Positions 37,001 through 46,671 of a DNA stretch of 64,000 nucleotides are shown piece after piece. Location: NCBI RefSeq assembly GCF_964355755.1, contig NC_092677.1, forward strand, positions 6,763,001-6,827,000, given 5' to 3'. The stretch's first letter is position 1, and each line of letters starts with the position of its first letter. The notes beneath the pieces are model-generated. The model was given only the letters and a program-made list of their open reading frames with translations. It was not told the DNA's origin and ran no database searches. The DNA is from Antedon mediterranea (lineage: Eukaryota; Echinodermata; Crinoidea; Comatulida; Antedonidae). The translations under genes and the position numbers were made by a program.

Positions 37001-38830
37001 TCGTCCTTCGGATGGGATGTAAAGCTGTTGGTCCCGTGTATTTAACAGTGCACGTTAGAGAACTTGGTACACTATTCGAAAAGAGTAGGGGATTGTCGCC
37101 CTGTGTGCTGATCTGGTAGGCGCTGCACTGCTGGCTGCCGTGGGTCCGTAGGGGGCCTAATCCGAATCTCCTCAGTTTCCAGTTAAGCTTGAGGACTAAG
37201 ATAATTACCATTACCTTTAATTTTAAATACTCTCTTGTTTATAAATTTCACATGATGTTTTAGTGTTTTTTATCACTGGAGATTGTTGTAGTCTAAAGAG
37301 TGTCTATATCCTGTTGTTTTATGGAGAATGGATTCCGGCATTTTCTCCGATTTGAATCGCTACATACTGAATAAAAATTTAACAGTACAACTATACCTTT
37401 CCAGACACCAACCCGGTAATATATAGTTCCATTCAGTTACTCACATCATCAGGTGCCCACATTCTCTTAATACCAAGCATGCATCCACTATCAGAATAGT
37501 AGTATTAAGACGAACAACAAAACAGATTTAGTAGTTTTCTAGCCCACCAAACGAAGTTCCTTACAGTTTTACCCATTCATTTTCACCAGACAGTAGATCT
37601 ATATTAGGGGATACCTTAATCCAATCAAAAGTCCTTTTCATGGTCTATAGCCTGAACCGATATTGCACCTCATTTGTTTCATGTGAATTTGTCATAAAAG
37701 GTGCACCTTTTCCGAGAAGATGGGTTAAATCTTGGAATTTCCTGTCCAATGCTGTTGTAAAATTTATTATTAACTTAAAATCGGCACTTAACAAATTATG
37801 GCCTGACCACACCCACTGGAATTGTGCCCTATCTGAAATTATAATGTTTTTATTGATGTTTTACTTTCTTCTATTTTCAAGGAAAAATCCTGGGTTACAG
37901 CTTCTGAATATAAGTATCCAAATGAAGTGTTCTACTGTATAAAATAACAGCATCACATACAGAGACATAACATGCAGTACATTTACAGTATGAACACTTA
38001 CAACATTATTTTAGGCTATATCTAAAAAAAGACTAATTACCCCAATAAATAATTACTCTACAAAAACAACTTGCTCACCATTTTCACACCTTTTCTACGT
38101 TATCATCCCCTGTTCAAGTACAAGTCCAATCAAAAACAGACATTATGCTCAATCAAATGTACTATGTTACAACATACTTTCACAAAATTTCTTTTGTATG
38201 TGAACATCGATGTTGTATTAAATTAAATGTCAAGAAATTCTGGAAAGCAATTGGCTAAGTTCTAGGTCTCAATACATTATTTATAATGTGATTTAACATG
38301 TTTTATATTTCATAGTGTTCTATATTTAGTCTATGTTAACAAATTTTCTTAAGTCATTCGATAAACATTTGTGCGCTACAAGGCTTAACATGTGTCAACA
38401 GATTATGCATGGACGTTGCGAGCATGTTTTGAAAGATTTACATTTAGCTCAATATATTGTCAATTAAACAAAACAATGTGGACAAATTTTACCGGAAAAA
38501 CACAAATTTTTTATCTTCTTGATTTCATATGCATCCAACAGCGAGCAACTCGGCAATTACAGGATGGATCAACTATTTTATAATTCATCGCTTATAAGTC
38601 TCATTTAAGGCATGTGGACTGGAAAGTTACAACCCTGGTACTAGGTCAGGATTGAACCCTGAACCCTGGGATTAGAAGGCAAGATGTTAACCACCAAGTA
38701 ACAGCTCCACTAAACTACAATTCCATTAGAACTAAATTTTGTAAGTTACCTTTTCGTGAGCCAACTTCAGCTAGTGGAGTGGCTACAGGGCAAGATGCTA
38801 GGGCAAATAATATTGGGTATGAGGGACTAC
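21896..38830 (-). CDS. PIGU: PIGU, GPI-transamidase subunit, C-terminal 286 residues in seven exons
   Basis: PIG-U is a multi-pass ER membrane subunit of the GPI transamidase (with PIG-K, GPAA1, PIG-S and PIG-T), which attaches GPI anchors to proteins. Minus-strand exons in coding order are 38750-38830, 36118-36221, 33544-33698, 32607-32750, 26139-26263, 24058-24200 and 21896-22006. All are GT-AG and all phases agree. Diagnostic stretches are [97 protein letters not shown] and [12 protein letters not shown], each aligning with human PIG-U in order. The first listed exon is the least conserved. About 150 N-terminal residues are missing and were not found upstream. The introns are repeat-rich; the longest is 6.3 kb. 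Confidence 0.93.
22085..22180 (+). mobile_element. MITE-like element, second copy of the 9107 family
   Basis: GTGATGTGAGGTGCCCATAT, then ATGGACACGATG, and a terminal GGGCACATCACACTTTTTTT closely match 9145-9200. It lies in the last PIGU intron. Confidence 0.55.
22310..22740 (+). repeat. Degenerate low-complexity repeat
   Basis: Loose, about 24-bp recurrences of CTCCTCAGCACCTAGTTGCT and variants (AGTGGCTATA, CAGCAC). An open frame of 83 codons here is a repeat by-product. Confidence 0.5.
24058..24200 (-). CDS. PIGU: PIGU exon: [10 protein letters not shown] segment
   Basis: The acceptor is ATTTTTCTTAG and the donor is GCTTTG|GTGAGT. It encodes [20 protein letters not shown] and then [20 protein letters not shown], matching vertebrate HLWIYAGSANSNFFYAIT. 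Confidence 0.96.
24331..24513 (+). mobile_element. MITE of the TACTGCAGTAACT family, copy 1
   Basis: The left end TTCTGTTACTGCAGTAACTA and right end TTGCAGTAACTGCAGTAGAA are mutual inverted repeats about 180 bp apart. The interior holds TTTATGAGGCAGTCACTG, shared with the copies near 45.4 and 62.5 kb. It lies in a PIGU intron. Confidence 0.65.
25855..26012 (+). mobile_element. SINE fragment with conserved core
   Basis: A tRNA-like head (AGAATAGCATGTGAGAAGCA, then TGGATTCGAGATCTGTCTGT) is followed by TTGCCTCGTCCTTCAGATGG, then GACGTAACA. Order and spacing match the larger element at 36890-37090. It ends about 130 bp before a PIGU exon. Confidence 0.7.
26139..26263 (-). CDS. PIGU: PIGU exon: FKSYP segment
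   Basis: The acceptor is TTTACTACAG and the donor is TCCATT|GTAAGT. It encodes [20 protein letters not shown], then [16 protein letters not shown], matching vertebrate IFKSYPTVGD. Confidence 0.95.
27370..28210 (+). repeat. Diverged minisatellite with about 143-bp higher-order unit
   Basis: Monomers of about 36 bp carry CAGTGGAGTACCCTTGGTAT-like sequence. GACCAGAGTACCTTGG, then TATGAACTGTAAACC, recurs at about 27533, 27679 and 27821, so groups of four monomers were duplicated. The right side decays gradually to about 28.2 kb. Confidence 0.8.
28681..29938 (+). repeat. 18/19-bp minisatellite, first block
   Basis: About 68 copies of AACCCACCTTCTAATGGT. Variants are segregated: CGTTC copies at the left, then CCTTC, then a block of 19-bp units (AACCCCACC) at about 28990-29240, then 18-bp ATGGT copies, then ATAGT copies. 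The 18-bp period leaves several frames open (NPPSNG on plus, LPLEGG on minus). These are repeat artefacts inside the 6.3-kb PIGU intron. Confidence 0.96.
30297..31083 (+). repeat. 18-bp minisatellite, second block
   Basis: The same unit resumes after about 350 bp of unrelated DNA. Part of it (30590-30890) is a higher-order repeat in which CCACC copies alternate with 17-bp CCCCC and CTCCG variants every six units or so. CACTACTCTAATAG occurs at both edges of the interruption (about 29910 and 30305). Confidence 0.95.
31915..31990 (-). mobile_element. tRNA-like SINE head
   Basis: On the minus strand, CTCAGTGGTCTAATAGTTGC (A box) and GAAGTTCGAATCTCAG (B box) lie about 30 bp apart. A TGAAA repeat run adjoins on the other side at 31870-31900, as for a SINE tail. 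Confidence 0.6.
32280..32525 (-). mobile_element. tRNA-derived SINE in a PIGU intron
   Basis: Minus-strand order: TGTGGCTTGGTGGTTATGAT (A box), GGGTTCAAGTCC (B box), a unique body, then GAATTCACTTGTGGTTATCC and TTGGCAATTTGCCTAAAATG at the 3' end. Partial relatives occur at 36560-36650, 38630-38725 and 38960-39015. Confidence 0.75.
32607..32750 (-). CDS. PIGU: PIGU exon: most conserved helix pair
   Basis: The acceptor is TTTTTTTTTAG and the donor is ATTCAG|GTAATG. It encodes [20 protein letters not shown], then [20 protein letters not shown], close to the vertebrate TPNIGLFWYFFAEMFEHF...VFQINVFFYTIPLAIK. Confidence 0.97.
32944..33094 (+). repeat. 17-bp tandem repeat, nine copies
   Basis: The unit is ACTGAATAGGAGTGTCC, nearly perfect. 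Single stray copies occur at about 33251-33273 and 33812-33832, all within PIGU introns. A TTTTATTTA microsatellite follows at 33145-33192. Confidence 0.96.
33544..33698 (-). CDS. PIGU: PIGU exon: SWDF segment
   Basis: The acceptor is TTTTTTTGCACAG and the donor is TTTAT|GTAAGT. It encodes 51 codons, from [17 protein letters not shown] through a transmembrane helix to [18 protein letters not shown]. An internal CTACAG just before the SWDF part mimics an acceptor, but skipping to it would remove a conserved helix. Confidence 0.93.
34834..35100 (-). mobile_element. Tandemly duplicated tRNA-like SINE head
   Basis: A unit of 110-112 bp starts at 34834, 34944 and (partial) 35056. On the minus strand two copies carry GGTTTAATGGTAGAGCGTCT (A box) and CATGGTTCAGTCC (B box). 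The tRNA-like part closely imitates a true tRNA D arm and T arm but lacks a matching acceptor stem, so I call it SINE-derived and not a tRNA gene. Confidence 0.65.
36118..36221 (-). CDS. PIGU: PIGU exon: SLYP motif
   Basis: The acceptor is TATCTTTCAG and the donor is CAAGAG|GTATTA. It encodes [20 protein letters not shown], then [10 protein letters not shown], matching the vertebrate ALATYQSLYPLTLFVP segment. Confidence 0.92.
36530..36650 (-). mobile_element. Degraded SINE remnant
   Basis: AAGGCAAGCATGTTAACCAA, then CAAGTTACATCTTCACTACA, parallels 38670-38720 and, more distantly, the head at 32460-32525. Old and truncated. Confidence 0.45.
36765..37215 (+). mobile_element. Composite SINE: 5S rRNA head, tRNA-like head and conserved core
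   Basis: 36765-36883 is a nearly full-length 5S rRNA-like sequence (GCGTTGAAACACCGGTTCAC, AAGCAACGTTGGGCCCGGTT, GGATGGGAGACC, GGGTGCTGTA). Next, 36895-36955 carries a second, tRNA-like promoter (TAATGGTAATATCGGACAAG, then GGGTTCAAGG). The core follows (CCTCGTCCTTCGGATGGGAT, then GTTGGTCCCGTGTA), and a body ending near GAGGACTAAGATAATTACCA. It is too diverged and out of context to be a functional 5S gene. It lies in a PIGU intron. Confidence 0.8.
37640..37820 (+). mobile_element. Possible non-LTR retrotransposon C-terminal fragment
   Basis: The plus-strand reading [20 protein letters not shown], then [11 protein letters not shown], resembles the R.V..WN.LP..VV......FK..LD..W segment found at the C-terminus of many LINE-like reverse-transcriptase proteins. 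No catalytic domain is nearby, so it would be a relic. Confidence 0.4.
38625..38725 (-). mobile_element. SINE remnant next to a PIGU exon
   Basis: CCCTGAACCCTGGGATTAGA, then AGGCAAGATGTTAACCACCA, is a degraded tRNA-like head in minus orientation. It ends about 25 bp from the probable exon at 38750. Confidence 0.5.
38750..38830 (-). CDS. PIGU: Probable PIGU exon, weakly conserved
   Basis: The acceptor is AAAATGTTTTAG and the donor is GAAAAG|GTAACT. Of the three frames only one is open ([20 protein letters not shown], then EVGSRK), and that frame has the phase needed by the next exon. It resembles the vertebrate segment YTILSCVAKSTC...TL...KG, with the KG-to-AYQ spacing preserved across the junction. 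Conservation is modest. Confidence 0.55.
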
Positions 38831-38959
38831 CTAAAACATTTTTCTAGAATCAAGGCCTTTTTTCACTTTGTACACTTCATGAATACATAATAAATTACCT
38901 AGTATATTTTATTTAATTACATTTTATTATTAAAAAACCACACAACTGGACACTAGAAA

Positions 38960-39015
38960 TGAATGAATGAATTCACTTGTGGTAATCCTTGGCAATTTGC
39001 CTAAAAAATGAGAAT
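38960..39015 (+). mobile_element. SINE 3' end fragment
   Basis: GAATTCACTTGTGGTAATCC, then TTGGCAATTTGCCTAAAAAA, matches the 3' end of the SINE at 32280-32525 in the opposite orientation and ends in an A-rich tail. Confidence 0.65.
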
Positions 39016-39239
39016 AAAAAAAAAAGAAAGTTACCATTTCGTTTGTTATGTAATCTATTGCTTTAAAAAACAGGACCATATGTAAAACAGGTGCAAACTG
39101 ATATGTTTTTATCCTGTCTAAATATGTTTTTAAATAAATAAATAAACAGACCTATTCATGTCTTAACTACGCATATAAATGTACAATGAATATCCTGGGT
39201 TAGCGTAGTACTGCCTATTCAAATATCAAAAGAGTAAAG

Positions 39240-39420
39240 GTGAAAGTTATAGTATTATTCTGGTCCTCAAGTTTTAGGTTTGGCCCCTCCAGGGACTCGT
39301 GGCAACCAGCGGTGCAGCGCCTACAAGATCAGCATACCAAGTTCTTTAACGTGCAGTATATGTACACGGGACCAATGGCTTTACATTCCATCCGAAGGAT
39401 GAGGCAATGAGATTAAAGCA
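39240..39420 (-). mobile_element. SINE core and body, head missing
   Basis: On the minus strand, GCCTCATCCTTCGGATGGAA, then CATTGGTCCCGTGTA, TTAAAGAACTTGGTA and GTAGGCGCTGCACCGCTGG follow the order of 36975-37200. It is bounded by a (TAA)n run at 39422. Confidence 0.75.
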
Positions 39421-39570
39421 TCTTAATAATAATAATAATATTTATTCGGCAAAAGTTCATAAAGTACATTTTACAATTCATCTTGCCAGGAGCAAGTAAT
39501 AGGCATGAGCCCAAACAGAAAACTGCTCTTACTCCATCTTGCCTAAGGATGCAATCAGTATAGTACAAAA
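39421..39570 (+). repeat. Second copy of the TTTATTCGGC repeat
   Basis: It starts with (AAT)n, then TTTATTCGGC, GGAGCAAGTAATAGGCATGA and AAAACTGCTCTTACTCCATC, paralleling 6478-6560. It abuts the SINE core at 39420. Confidence 0.6.
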
Positions 39571-41870
39571 CCTTGCCTTTACGCCTATCACATTCTAGTC
39601 CTATATCATCATTACACATCAATCTCTGGTACAGCACACAACACGAACAAGCAACCTGGGTTCAAGTCACAGATAGTATGAGCAGCATCCATGCACAAAT
39701 AAGTTTAGTTAATGTGATTTCCGTAAAATCCCAAGGTCCATGGTTCGATCCTCACCTACTCCAGGATTGGAACTAAGATTATTTCTACATTACTCCTTAA
39801 GCCTCAAATGAGTTTATTTTATAAGCAAGAAGCATAATATTGTTTAGGCCTATATTTGACAATTTATTTGTATGATTTAAAGCATAGGGTTTTTTAAAAA
39901 TAATTTTTACACATTGTTGGATTTGTTTAGTTTAGATAAAAACACCATATAAAGAAGATGCTTTGTATATGAGATAGAAGTTTCAATATGAACAGCGTAT
40001 GTTGTTAGAAACATCAAAACCTTCAGTGCTACAGTAATGGGAATTTACTTTGCAATCTGTCACAAGAAATATGCCTACGGCGTCCAAGATGAACAACGAA
40101 TTTATATAAACTTCGTTCGGTTACACAGCAACTACTAAGGTTTTATTCTGTACATAAATCAAGATCAACTAGAGCTATCGAGGGCCCTTTGTTCGCCACC
40201 TAGTTTCGTGAAGGTCATAGAAACAACATTCATAATCAAATCAACTAAAACTATTTTACCGACGAAAAAAAAACTTTCATTTACGAAACTTCTACACAAA
40301 TATTTGTATATAAAAGAAATATGTCATGTCATAATATTTGAATGTTAATATGATTTTATGGTTGAATATGCAAATTGGGCACATTACATAAATTTTAAGA
40401 CCAGTTCAACAATGAACGTATCAATATGTGGGTACCATCTAAATGTAAAATGATAAGGACATTTTAAAATAACTTCCATGTGACTGTAATTCTATTTGCG
40501 TACAAAGAAAATTGTTTTCGTAAAAATATCGCATATTCTTACTTTATAAAATAGTTTACAATTAGGTCATTTACGTACTATATTTTCAATGATGCTTGTT
40601 AGTACTTATTAAAATTTGTCCAACATCCATCTCGGGGTGTCAGCAATAACTTAAATTATTACTTAACCATTCAATTATTAAATTATTTAAATATATAGCA
40701 ATTATCTTGGCTGAGAAAATGATTCAAAATTAAGTCTATCTTTACTATACTTACTTGTTAATAAAGATAATTTAGAATTTAAACTAAATTTGTCACGCGT
40801 TGGTTTAGTTAATTAATTTAATTATTATTAACAGAATTATTAAATTAAATTACAAATTAGTTTTATTTTAATACTTTGAAATTGGTATAATAACTCCTTA
40901 AAATCATTGATTTTTATAGATCAAATTCAAAGGTTGATTAACATCGCAAAATATTTTATTAAATACGTGAAATTTTAATTTGAAAAATACATATAACATT
41001 AATATTATTCATACAAATACGTACGTTAAAATTTTAGAATCTGGCAGATTATATTAACCCTAGGGGGTATTTAAAACCGCAAAAAGGGTAGTAAGTTATT
41101 GGTAGAGGTTAATATATTATTATTTTTTTACTGCGTAATAATGTGACCTTTTGACTAGGCCAGAGGTTAATCGACTAATAAGAGGAAGGTTAATTTGAAA
41201 AGCCTTTAATACAATCAGTATAGGCAGGACACATGGAGGCTAGCAGCTGCCATTTTAAAGCAAAAAAAAAACGCAAGCTTCGTTTTCTGCAATGGCGGTT
41301 GGTCAGCTACGACAACGCATTCACGAAACATTAATTTTAACCACAATGCATACAACATATATGAATATCGTTGCACAGCGAATCTATAATTATCACGTAT
41401 GCTAAGACAACGCTTTAAAAATCGCTTTTGAATAAAATTTGAAAATCTAACTATGTTTGTGTGATGTTACGCGACATTTCTATCTTATACATTTAAGAAA
41501 ATAATTACGATAACTTTATATACTTTATTAATATTATGCATTCATTTAACGTATCTTATAATTCAAAATAATGTTATCATGATTGCTATTCGGCTTTACA
41601 ATTATAATTTTTACTGTATATCGCATTATCAATAGAACGTAATTGTATAATACATGTAATATTACATTGTATATACATAGATTATGATTAAGTTTGTTAA
41701 TATATTAATATTATAAGTATATATACACTGCAAAATCTTCGTAAAATAAAATGTTTAGAAATATAATTAACGTATTGAAAAGGCCGGTGTCAGATTTTTA
41801 CTTTGTTTTAAGTTTGGTTGAGTTTTGCTTAATAAGTTAGTTTTCAAAATAAACTAACTAATAATAAAAT

Positions 41871-41932
41871 AAATATTTGTACATATTCACTTAAGTACTT
41901 TTAAGCACTTAAGTGAATATGTACAAATATTT
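41871..41932. repeat. Perfect 26-bp inverted repeat with 10-bp loop
   Basis: The left arm, 41871-41896, is AAATATTTGTACATATTCAC plus TTAAGT. The right arm, 41907-41932, is its exact reverse complement. The spacer is ACTTTTAAGC. Confidence 0.97.
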
Positions 41933-44900
41933 AAAATATTAAAATCATTCTGAATTAAGCAAAAAGATTATCAGTCCTGATATTATTGTCAGTCCAAATT
42001 ATTTATATTGTTAAATTACATTTTTTAAAAAAAAAGGTATTTAATCTATAGCTAACTTTGTGATAAATAATTAATCTAAAAAAATATTTGAGTGGTTATT
42101 CCATTCATTTCGAATTGTTTTGAGGCGAAGCTTCGCATATAATTTTAAAAACACATACAGCACATAAGCGGAACCATAGTAAGCTTATGTTGTATAATCG
42201 CTATGCTGTACAATGTTTAAGTACCAATGTACGAAGAAACTAATCGAAGAAATGCAACGATGAAGACTACGTATTTGTATATGCTCCCGTCTGCTAGATT
42301 GCAATTCAAGCACGGTAGAAAGCAATGGCGGGTATACACTCTTTTGATATGAACATTCTCTACCTTAGAAATTCAGCTGAAGTGAAATACAGGTCAAGCT
42401 AGCCTTGTAATTCTAAGAAACTACAAATGTTATGGAGAAAAAATCGACAGTCAATATCTGATATTGTTAGTATTAAGGCAATGATTGCGAAATAAATACA
42501 GTATTTCTATTTTAAATTTGTTATTAAAACGTTTGTATTCCAAAAAAAGAGTTTATCTTTAGTTAAAAGAAAATAATTAACACGAACAGCCTGCAGGTCC
42601 GTTATTGCAAAGCTTTTACTCGATTTCATCCGCAATAATACACCCCAAGGGATATTAGTTAATAAAATACGGGCACAGGATTTAAAAAAATATTATATAT
42701 TTATAAAAATATTTTTAGTTTACTAGTAGTACTATTAAATTTTGTAGTGTAATCCTGTAAATTGGGTAATGTCTGTATTTTTATTTTATTTTTCATTTTA
42801 TTCCATCGAAACCAACAGCGATAATGCACAAATTAATTTAATAGTTATATTTATTTTATGATTTAAACATCTTATTCAAATTAAATGCTCTGTCAATATG
42901 TTTTAGAATCTTTTGAGTGAAGTAAAATTTGACAAGGCATAGAAACACGACTAGTTACTGGAAGTTACTTAAATTTTAAACAGTTTTAAGTTGAGAAAAC
43001 TAGTGAGAATGAGAAAATGCGGCCATTACTGCAAGATTCAGCAGTTTTTTTATTCTCACCAATCTCCTCATTTTTAACCGTTTAATAATTGGGCTGTTTA
43101 GAGTTTCTCAATGCCTGTGAATTCATAATGCACATAGGTTTGGAAAAGAGGGATGTAATAAAATAAAAATCAAGGTTCCCATCCTCCAATTAACAGTAAA
43201 TAATTTATGTTTAAACCATAAGAAACATGTGGAACAGACGAAATTCAGCTTCTTAAATATCATCAAACCATGTGCAATTATACTCAAAGAAGGTTGTGTA
43301 CATTAAGGAACATGACGATTCTATCTAGGAACTAAAGTACAGTAACTGAAATTTATATTATGAATACCAATACAACACGATAATGGTAATCCAAAGTACA
43401 AACTTTTATAATAAACTATGTCATAAAATTTACAATAAAAAAAACCCGACAAACTAAACGTTACGTTTTACGTTTATCATCGGTGGAAAAATTTCAAATC
43501 CACAGAAAAGCGATAAACCGACAAAATGCTTCGCAAACGACTTCGAGGACGAGGACTTTCTGTGATAATTACGTGATATATATTATCATTAACAAAAACC
43601 ATACTGCAAAGTAATTTGATAATCAGCTTTGGCAAAAGTAGGACGGAGTCAGGTAAGACCAATGATTGTCCTTCAATCTAGTTTTGTACTAGTTTACTCC
43701 GAATAAACATTATGTCAATTAAACATTATATTCTAAAGGTTATTGACTTGAAACGGCAAATATAAAATTTGCTAAACTACACTTCCAAAAAAAAATTAGG
43801 CCAGGTCGGGGTTTTTCACCTCTCTTCTATCAACGATAAAGTGATTTTTATATCAAAATGACAAAGAAAATTATTTATTTTTGCGACGATGTCCTTGTCA
43901 CGTCATCAATGTAAAATCAGATATATTTAGAATTAAATATATTTTTCAAGATGAATAATATAATGCAACGCTGAATAAACCCATGAAATTCTGATCAGAA
44001 AACCTGTCCAATTTTTTTTTTTACGCCCATAAATGAGAAATGTACAAAATAAGGGACCGGCTGGAGAGGTCATGTATTCGCGCTTCCCTGGGGATTCCAC
44101 ACTGATCCTTACAAATAAAATTATATTTCTTCGTTATGAATTTATGATTTCATAAAACGGGTTACGATAAAGCAATAATATAATTCTGGCAAATGATTAA
44201 CGAAACAGATAAGACAAAAGAAGGAAATAGACTAAAAAGGTACATCCTACAAAAATAGTATAACAATTATTTACAATTTTCTCAAAATTAAAAAACAAAA
44301 GCGCAGCATACGTAATGCAAAATACAAGACAATAATGATTTCTAAATATTTTAGATTTCTTTCAGGAAAGAAAAAAATAGACATCATTTTTGTTGTAATT
44401 TATTTTTTTCTCGTGTAAATAATATAACATCTCCAAAAAAACCCATAAAAACAAAGAGCATTTATTCATATATAACATATATATAGCATTTAAACCTGAC
44501 AAAATTAAGATTGAAATAGTATAACTACCAATCCTACATTTTTTGTTGACACATATTTTGTTTACCGGTACCGTAAATTATCAAACAAAATATGTCTTTT
44601 ACCAAAAATGAATATTATTGTGAAAATATGATATTTAACCTACATACTATTATCAAATAAATATGTTTATTTTAGATTAAATAGTATATCATTTGACCTA
44701 CCCTTCTCAGCAATAGTAACCAAAATAAACAGAAATAGCCAGAATGTTTATACCATATTTTCTCGAATACATTTTTAAAAACGACAAATTGTGAGGTATA
44801 CAAACTAAATGAGGTCACACTATTTATGGAAACTTAAATTTAAAACTGTATGTTACGCATATTTAATGACCGTGGTCAATTCAAATTTTTTTTTTTTTGG

Positions 44901-45390
44901 GAGAAAAATTTGCCACGTTCTAACACTAAAGTAAGGGATCACCTCAACGTTAAAACCATTTCAATACTATTCTCAAATCTGTTGCGATAAACGCAGATAC
45001 CCAATAATCGTGAATGCACATTAATTAGCGGATTTATTTGATTATTTACGGTAATATTTTGGGGCCAAAACGGATACAGTACATTTAAGATGTACGATAA
45101 TGTTTACTAAAATCTCTAGATACAAGATGTAGCAGTTTTAAACAACTCAACTAGAATACGACCTGGATTAGTATTACTTAAAAATATAAATAATTGATTT
45201 GCATCGGATATATTATGAGTAAGAGAGAGAAAGACGACCCGTTGAATTTTTGATAACACATACTCTTACACACAGGAGTTTTATTTAATAAATATATATC
45301 TAAATAGATGTAAAATCATTTTTTATATTGCTAAGGGTATATTTGCTAAGTGTGGTCATATATTTGCTTTGCTTTACATATCATATCAAT

Positions 45391-45506
45391 GTATTCTACT
45401 GCAATAACATGTACACGTTTATGAAGCAGTCACTGCAATAAACAGTGTTATGAAAAATAATTTCATAAATGAAAAGTAGTTACTGCAGTAACTGCAGTAA
45501 AACAGT
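45391..45506 (+). mobile_element. MITE of the TACTGCAGTAACT family, copy 2
   Basis: Left TTCTACTGCAATAACATG and right GTTACTGCAGTAACTGCAGT are inverted relatives. The interior ATGAAGCAGTCACTGCAATA matches the other copies. Shortest member, about 115 bp. Confidence 0.6.
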
Positions 45507-46671
45507 GTTGACATGGTTCTTTAGACATGGCTAATAAGCGCACCCCATGCAATAACTATTTAAACCATTTAAACCCCAGCTGAAATACCACAGTCACAAT
45601 GAAATTATTATCAACAAGGTTTTTTTTTAGTAAAACAAAGCAAAAAACTTTCTGAATAACAAATTATTTTATATTTTCTTGCCAATGTTTTACGCAAAAC
45701 CTGTTTTGCCCGTTTAATAAAAATGTTATATGTGAAAAACAATTAGGTATATCTTGCATTTACAAATGTAACCATATTAGCAATTTTTAACACTAGCAAT
45801 ACACGACCACACACAACATATAAAGGCAATTTTTTCTTATTTACAAAAGTGAAAAAAAATCGATCGGCGATATTGAATTCAAGCAAATCGCTGAGGGTTC
45901 CTTAAAAGACTACGATAATTTTATTATAAAAACATGTACTGGCAATTTTACCTACAGAACCACACATCATCAATATCATCAACATCATCATCAATGTAAT
46001 TTAATTTCCAAATTTTCAGTTTAATTTTTGTTTGAGAAATCTTCCTTATTTATGAATAAACAAATGTATATAGATTATAGATTAGTAAAATTATCAATTT
46101 TAGTCGCAAAATCATGATATTTAAAATATATCCATAATTTGTACTTATAATTGATAATAAACATGTTTTTATATTTCTAGTTTGTCCTGAATCCCAATCC
46201 GATACTTGTTACATGAAGGCCCGTTGGCAATTAAAAAAACGGAGTTCTAATTATTTTATAAAATCATCTGCAATGCGGAAATTTAAACAATAACCATCGG
46301 AAATACTCACAAATTGAGGCACAGAATATAAAGAATTCACTTTGTGACAACTAAACAACCTCCTGAAGTATACACGCACACGCACACCGAAAACACCCTG
46401 GGACAGAGATAAAACTTTTTATTTTTACATACCCTATAGTTACAAATTCTCTGTTGACATACTTCAAGGTTACGTTGAAAACACAGAACATTAATTTACT
46501 TATTTTTGCAGCAAAATTGAATGCAAGGGTTACAGGGATGGATATAGGGATAAGGATAGTACAGTAGTAAAGGGTCAGGAACAACAGATAGCATTTTTTC
46601 AAAACATGCATTTTAAAAGGTGTTTTTTTTTTCCCCGAGCACCATTTATAAATTAACAGTTCAGTAGATTG

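Larger units (their letters stand above)
39780..46671. other. Very AT-rich DNA without a supported gene
   Basis: About 6.9 kb of mostly A/T sequence. I looked on the minus strand for the missing PIGU N-terminal exons and found none that combines splice sites, phase and similarity. The 3' UTR of the Myb/SANT-like gene should occupy the right end. An inverted repeat (41871-41932) and a MITE (45391-45506) are annotated separately. Confidence 0.6.

Noticed and set aside
39030-39100. Candidate PIGU N-terminal exon on the minus strand (LFFKAIDYITNEM before a GTAACT donor)
   Set aside because: The acceptor is weak, the end phase does not fit the next exon, and the similarity to PIG-U is marginal.
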